Positions 59,081 to 64,000 of a stretch of DNA of 64,000 nucleotides are shown here, one piece after another (the stretch's first letter is position 1; every line of letters starts with the position of its first letter). The notes beneath the pieces were generated by a model. The model had not been told where the DNA came from. It did not search any database and was given only the letters and a program-made list of their open reading frames with translations. Location: contig NC_092562.1 of the NCBI RefSeq assembly GCF_037975245.1, positions 23,735,554 through 23,799,553 on the forward strand. The letters are read 5' to 3'. Origin of the DNA: Apostichopus japonicus. Its lineage: Eukaryota; Echinodermata; Holothuroidea; Aspidochirotida; Stichopodidae. The translations under genes were made by a program, and so were the position numbers.

Positions 59081-60925
59081 TAGTGCTTTGCTGTTTACAC
59101 GTTTAAACAACCGAAACATCGTTTAAATGTTTAATAAAACCTGATGAACGTTTAAACGAAACTATGATATCAACTGAAATTAAATTATTGGCAAAAATCG
59201 TGTATCAATTCCCGTGTTTATTTTGTCTACTACGCAAAATAACAACACAACTTACGATCAGTCGAATCATAAACCGCGAACGTAATCCTACTATTGTTCC
59301 CCCCCCCGATGTATCCGGTGTTATGAATGGCTTCAGTGCACTACATTTCTGATGTATAAATAACAGATTACTCGGTGCTAATAGATTTTCTACCGGCTTA
59401 AAAGGCGTGCACACTGCTTGCTCTGAGTTTTTTGTAAAACTTACCGATTAATCGGCGCTAACAGATTTTTTAATACGGGCATGAATAGATCGCTCTGCAA
59501 TGCTGTTATCCTTTTGTGAAAACTTCCTGATTCGCGGCACAAGTGTACTTTATATCGAGCCGACAGCGGCGCAGATAATCCGGTCAATGCACGTTCGATC
59601 AAAATGATTAAAATCCCTGTCCATCACGTTGAACTCTCCCACCAGACAATACCGGGCCGAATACTCAACTTGGTATTAGTTGTTCAAATACATGATCAAA
59701 GGAAATGTATCAATTGGAGATCGTAAAAAAATTGCTTTATGATATGATTGGTCCAATAAATTCAGAAGTGGCTGACAAAGTGTTCGAAGGTACCAAATTG
59801 CACGAGGCTCTAGCCATGTTCGGGGGTGGTGTCTTGGCGGTAAAAAAATTCTCTTCAAGGAGTGAAGAGAATCTACCGTCTACACTTCAAGTACAAGTTG
59901 AAAAAATATTGAAAAAATATGTTAAAATTGTTCACATTTAAGTTCGAAACGTGTACATCACATAAGCGAACAACCAACAGAAGAAATAGTGAAAGGAAAC
60001 TTACAAAGAAAATAAAATTTATTAGCGCACAAAGAAAAGTTGTCCAACGGCAACATCTGTAATTTCCAGCCATATATGCAACATTTTCGCTCCTTTAGTA
60101 TTCCTTGGCTTAACCCTGATGCCAGGTGTGTCTGTGAATAATGGACTGTGATTGGTCTAATGTTACTTTTTGCATTTTTGTTGTTCAATTAACAGAGCCC
60201 TGTTCAAATGTTTTCCCACTGCTAGGACTGTGTTCTGGGCCAGCTGTGTGCATGGCTGTACATGTCGTATGGTATTTTGGATTGCGCAATGTACCTTTCA
60301 AGTTTTAACGATCATTGTTTGGACACGAACTGTGCGCAATGTGTTTGAAAGATTTTCCATATCTTCTACTGTTAAATTGAAGTAAAATAATGAAAACATC
60401 ACAAAGAGGACAAACACGTTGGATATAACAATTTATTTTGAACTGCATATCGTCATTTGAGTGTGTACTTGTCACAACTTCTAACGTTGGCCACCAAGGT
60501 CAGTTCAATACTACAAGGTCACCCAACTGATTCACGCATATATGAAACTGCATAGCCTAATGTTAGGCCTAGCTTTCATCACTCAGCACTGGTATATGGC
60601 GTGTGCCGATCGTAGCTGACAATGTCATCTAGCAGAAAAGCTTTCTCTTGTTGCAATTTACTTTCATATTGCAAAAAGAACAGTAAATAGGGGAAACCAA
60701 AGTCAACAAATGATGGATGGAAGCTTTAACTTTGTTTTTTTCCAGTATTTGCAATTCACATTTCGGTTTTCTTAAAATAAAAAATAGTACCGAATTTCAG
60801 TCGGAAAAGACCGATTTTGGTACTTAAACCATTTCTTGCGATTTTCGTGAACGTTTCAACGTTTAAATGAACGAAAAATCAGCGGTTTAAACGTTTAGGT
60901 CTTTAAACGAAAACTCACAGCCCTA
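59081..60925 (+). mobile_element. hAT-like non-autonomous element 1
   Basis: Flanked by a perfect 8-bp duplication GTGCAATC (59073-59080 and 60926-60933). Ends TAGTGCTTTGCTGTTTACAC and, from the right, TAGGGCTGTGAGTTTTCG, both followed by CGTTTAAA-type motifs. 1,845 bp. One open stretch (59705-59941) codes a 78-residue fragment with LHEALAMFGGGVLAVKKF, also recognisable in element 2; its origin is unknown to me. No transposase. Confidence 0.85.
59705..59941 (+). CDS. Unknown small ORF in hAT-like element 1
   Basis: 78 codons from MYQLEIVKKLLYDM to KYVKIVHI. The central part (LHEALAMF-x-x-G-x-LAVK) is conserved as a reading frame in element 2 on the opposite strand (62505-62600 region), though that copy has frame breaks. 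It could be a fragment of a captured or ancestral gene. I do not recognise the protein. Confidence 0.35.
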   Translation: MYQLEIVKKLLYDMIGPINSEVADKVFEGTKLHEALAMFGGGVLAVKKFSSRSEENLPSTLQVQVEKILKKYVKIVHI

Positions 60926-61374
60926 GTGCAATCATGTGTCATTTCTTTCTTTCATTCCATTTTCTTTATTCTGTTTTAATTTATTTTGTTCTTTTTTTTT
61001 TGTCCTTTTTATTTGTCATTACTCTCTTTATAGACAGAAATGGCCGCCCTCACATTATATTATATGTCCTCTAGACTTCCCACCAGTTTTCACCACGGCA
61101 GGCAATTGCTGTTTCGGAAAACCTAGATGTGAACACTATGGTTAAAAGCCCAATGTTGATAATCAGGTCTAAGACAACGCCCCCCCCCCCCCACTTCATC
61201 TCTTGTGATTTGTACAATGTGATTTACATATACTACTGTGTGTTTGTAAAGAGGGAAATTATGTAGGTGAAACACGTTCTCAGTTCTGTTTATGTTTAAA
61301 TAATAAAAAAAAATATATTTGTGAATCGTGATAATTTTGCAGTATTCCCCATTTCTGAACATTTTAATCTTCCT

Positions 61375-63085
61375 TAGGCTTGCACAGTAAACCTGTTTTA
61401 GTACCGAAACTGTTTTTTTCCGACCGAATTGCGGTACTATTTTTTATTTTAAGAAAACCGAAAAACTGGAAAAACCGAAATGTGAATTGCAAATACTGGA
61501 AAAAAAAAGTTTGTTGACTTTGGTTTCTCCTATTTACTGTTCCTTTTGCAATATTAAAGTAAATTGCAACAAGAGAAAGCTTTTCTGATAGAAGACATTG
61601 TCAGCTACGATCGGCACACGCCATAACCAGTGCTTGAGGGTGGATAGCTAGGCCTAACTTTAGGCTATGCAGCCCTTATATGCGTGCATCAGTTAGGTAC
61701 CTTGTAGTATTGAACTGACCTTGGTGGCCAACGTTAGTAGTTGTGAGAAGTACACACTCAAATGATGAGATGCAGTTCAAAATAAATTGTTATATCCAAT
61801 GTGTTTGTCCTCTTTGTGTTGTTCTTATTATTTAACTTCAATTTAATAGTAGAAAATATGGAGAAAATCTTTTCAAACACTTTGATCACAGTTCTTGTTC
61901 AAAAAAATGAACGTTAAAACTTGAAAGGTACATTGCGCAATCCACAATACCATACAACATGTACAGTCGCAGGGGGGGGCTCTGTGAGTTTAACAACTAA
62001 GATGCAAGAAGTAACATTAGACCAATCATGGGGGGCTCTGAGTTTAACAACTTAGATGCAACAAGTAACATTAGAACAATCACGGGGGGGGGGGGGGGGG
62101 GGCTCTGAGTTTAACAACTAAGATGCAACAAGTAACATTAGAACAATCACAGTCCATTATTCACAAGAGACACTTGGCGTCAGGTTTGAGTCAAGGAATA
62201 TTAAAGGGGTAAAAATGTTGCATACATGGCTGGAAATTACAGATGTTGCTGTTGGGACAATTCTCCTTTGTACGCTAATAGATTTTATTTTATTTTTAAG
62301 TTTCCTTTCAACATTTCTTCTTATCAGTTATCAGACAAGGCGTCTCTCAGTTGGTATTTCGTTTACGTTGATGAACACGTTTCCAACTTAAACGTTAACA
62401 ATTTATATTCTTTGCCGACCTAATCCCCGCTTTTGCCAGCGATATTTTTCAACTTGTACTTGAAAGTGTAGACGGTAAATTTTCTTCACTCCTTGAAGAG
62501 AAATTTATTTTACCGCCAAGATACCATCCACAAACATAGCTAGAGCCTCGTGCAATATGGTACCTTCATTGGACCAATCATATTGTAGAGCATTATTTTT
62601 TACGATCTTCAATTGGGCATAATGGGGTTTACGCTCTGCCCTCATCTCCGAAAATATAACATATAATATAATATAACATGACCGTGATATTTTTTTCTGA
62701 ACACGAATTTGAACTTCGTGAAGTACAGTAAACACAAGACAAACGATACATGTACGTGATGTTAAGACTTTAAGAAAAAATGTCACTAACACATTTCTTT
62801 TCAACATATTTACTTCAGTTAAGTTAATGTGGGTTATAAAATGAGAGTCATGAAGACAGTAACATTTCTTGAATTTATTCTCCTTATTTTTAATTTTAAC
62901 CCTTTACTGCGAACAAACAGACTTGAACCCGCTGTTGGTAAAGCTTCAAAAATACGCAACTTAGCGATCGAGATTTGGATGTTTTCAATGCAATTCGGAG
63001 GGGGAAAAAACCGGTTTTTGAGCCAGATTCGGTTTTTTGCTAGAGAAAAACCGGTTGTAAGTTTTCACGAAACCGTGCAAGCTTA
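61375..63085 (-). mobile_element. hAT-like non-autonomous element 2, inverted relative to element 1
   Basis: Flanked by a perfect 8-bp duplication ATCTTCCT (61367-61374 and 63086-63093). Ends TAGGCTTGCAC and, from the right, TAAGCTTGCAC. Its interior (about 61400-62640) is the reverse complement of about 59690-60835 in element 1: compare ccttggtggccaacgtta at 61718 with the reverse of 60485-60505. The ends differ from those of element 1. 1,711 bp. Confidence 0.87.
61972..62150. repeat. Triplicated unit separated by G runs of different length
   Basis: The unit is a G run, then ctctgagtttaacaacta, agatgcaacaagtaacatta and gaacaatcac, three times. The G runs are 8 (61972-61979), 6 (62030-62035) and about 19 (62084-62102). 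Element 1 has a single copy at the corresponding place (about 60145-60205, reversed). Confidence 0.85.
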
Positions 63086-63639
63086 ATCTTCCTAGACACA
63101 CCTCGAAACCTAAAACTAGTATTTTAATTGCTTCTGGCTTCAAATCATTAACTGAACATAAACAGAAAGATATTGATTGGATTTTTTGTATTAAATCTCA
63201 TATCACTGGTATCAACAAAGACTTGGGACCCAACGTAGTCGTTCTGTAACTATCAGTTCTGCAAACATGCACAATCTGTTCTTCTTCTAATTTTTTCCTT
63301 TTTCTACTTTCTGTATAGTTGTGCATTATGCAGGTTTCATTCCATCAGTGCCACCAGTATTTATCTAACGTTAACATTGTTACATTTGTACTATGCATTT
63401 CACTGCCCGTTATTGCTGAAGAACAAGAAAATTCCAATACTTCTTCTAACATATTACTCCTTGTTTGTCAACTATGTGTCATATTTACATTAAATGACAT
63501 ATTTTGAAACTTTGTTTTGTTTGTTTTTTCATGTGAGGAAAAACAAGAAAATTAAAATTGTCTAGGACTCTGGGTAGAGAAGTGTTCAGCTTGAGTTCTA
63601 ATTGATTAATTAGTATCTAATGATCCTTTATTTGTTGAA

Positions 63640-64000
63640 TGGTAGGCAAAATTTAAAATAGTACTTATTTGTTTATCAAGGCCAAAGGTAAACTTAGGTC
63701 AAATTGACCTCACTTGTGTCTGATCACATTCAAACTTTGTGGGTAGGTGCCTGACCATGAAAACTTGTCTGTGTGATTCTTGACGTCAGACTCCAAATAC
63801 CCCCAAATCATTACCTTCTGGTCAGTGTAATGGAACAAGTCATTAAAACACAAGATATGTAGAGAAGAATGGTACAGATTTTAAAATAGTACTGATGTGG
63901 TTGTTAAGGGTAGAGGTCAAATTGGCCTAAATTGCAAAAAAGGGTATCGCTACAGTATTCCCAAACTCCAAAGTCCAATCAAGTTCAAACTTGGTGGATA
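63640..64000. repeat. Long-period tandem repeat at the window edge
   Basis: atttaaaatagtact near 63651 recurs near 63878 (period about 227 bp), each followed by ggtcaaattg(a/g)cct and then ttcaaact-ttgg/tgtgggta. The array continues past the window. Related short phrases occur in the introns around the DIRS copies. Confidence 0.6.

Larger units (their letters stand above)
57965..64000. other. Intron running off the window, at least 6 kb
   Basis: Contains two hAT-like elements (59081-60925 and 61375-63085), a C/G run near 58329-58340 and a long-period repeat at the right edge. No further PTP exon (QYWP, WPD or HC motif) was found on either strand. Confidence 0.7.

Noticed and set aside
1-64000. 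CRISPR arrays, bacterial operons or prophage
   Set aside because: No short regularly spaced repeats with unique spacers. Spliced genes, SINEs and DIRS elements show animal nuclear DNA.

Overview
The window is a piece of an animal nuclear genome. The host DNA is AT-rich and intron-rich, and one large plus-strand gene with canonical GT-AG introns spans almost all of it. Repeat content is high: DIRS-type tyrosine-recombinase retroelements, PIF/Harbinger, hAT-like elements, a Penelope-type GIY-YIG fragment, tRNA-derived SINEs and MITEs. Together with a Tie-like receptor ectodomain this suggests a marine deuterostome invertebrate, most likely an echinoderm (perhaps a sea cucumber). That assignment is inference, since nothing in the window is species-diagnostic.

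Host gene. I can read 25 exons (1637 to 57964, + strand, about 1,270 codons, open at both ends) of a receptor-type protein tyrosine phosphatase. The order is Ig, Ig, five EGF-like modules, Ig, two FN3 modules, one transmembrane helix, a juxtamembrane tail, a complete first PTP domain (KNRF, WPD and HCSAGVGRTG motifs) and the start of a second PTP domain that runs off the right edge. The ectodomain order and the EGF sequences resemble the vertebrate Tie receptor kinases, but the cytoplasmic part is a phosphatase. Every ectodomain module is bounded by phase 1 introns.

Layout. 1-6905: upstream intron with a TTAA-flanked MITE, Ig exon 1, a 4.7 kb intron and Ig exon 2. 6906-24617: a 17.7 kb intron with three same-orientation DIRS copies: a decayed one (about 6928-13246, carrying two SINE-like inserts), a short deletion derivative (about 13955-14740) and a well-preserved but inactivated one (about 15028-21417). 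24618-37846: EGF, Ig, FN3 and membrane exons, with a hAT-like element at 28992-29922 and a 146-bp tandem repeat at 30951-31340. 38289-46956: cytoplasmic exons and the first part of PTP domain 1, with a second TTAA MITE copy. 46957-55102: the intron that splits the HCSAGVGRTG signature holds a Harbinger element (48255-54686, CAG target duplication) with a two-exon DDE transposase on the minus strand and a frameshifted Myb/SANT-like accessory gene on the plus strand. A Penelope-type GIY-YIG fragment sits inside it. 55103-57964: end of PTP domain 1 and start of domain 2. 57965-64000: intron with two related hAT-like elements in opposite orientation, each with a perfect 8-bp target duplication.

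The most interesting items are the Tie-like ectodomain on a phosphatase, the DIRS internal complementary region that reproduces the joined element ends, a Harbinger element placed inside the active-site-splitting intron, and two hAT-like elements that share a core but have different ends.
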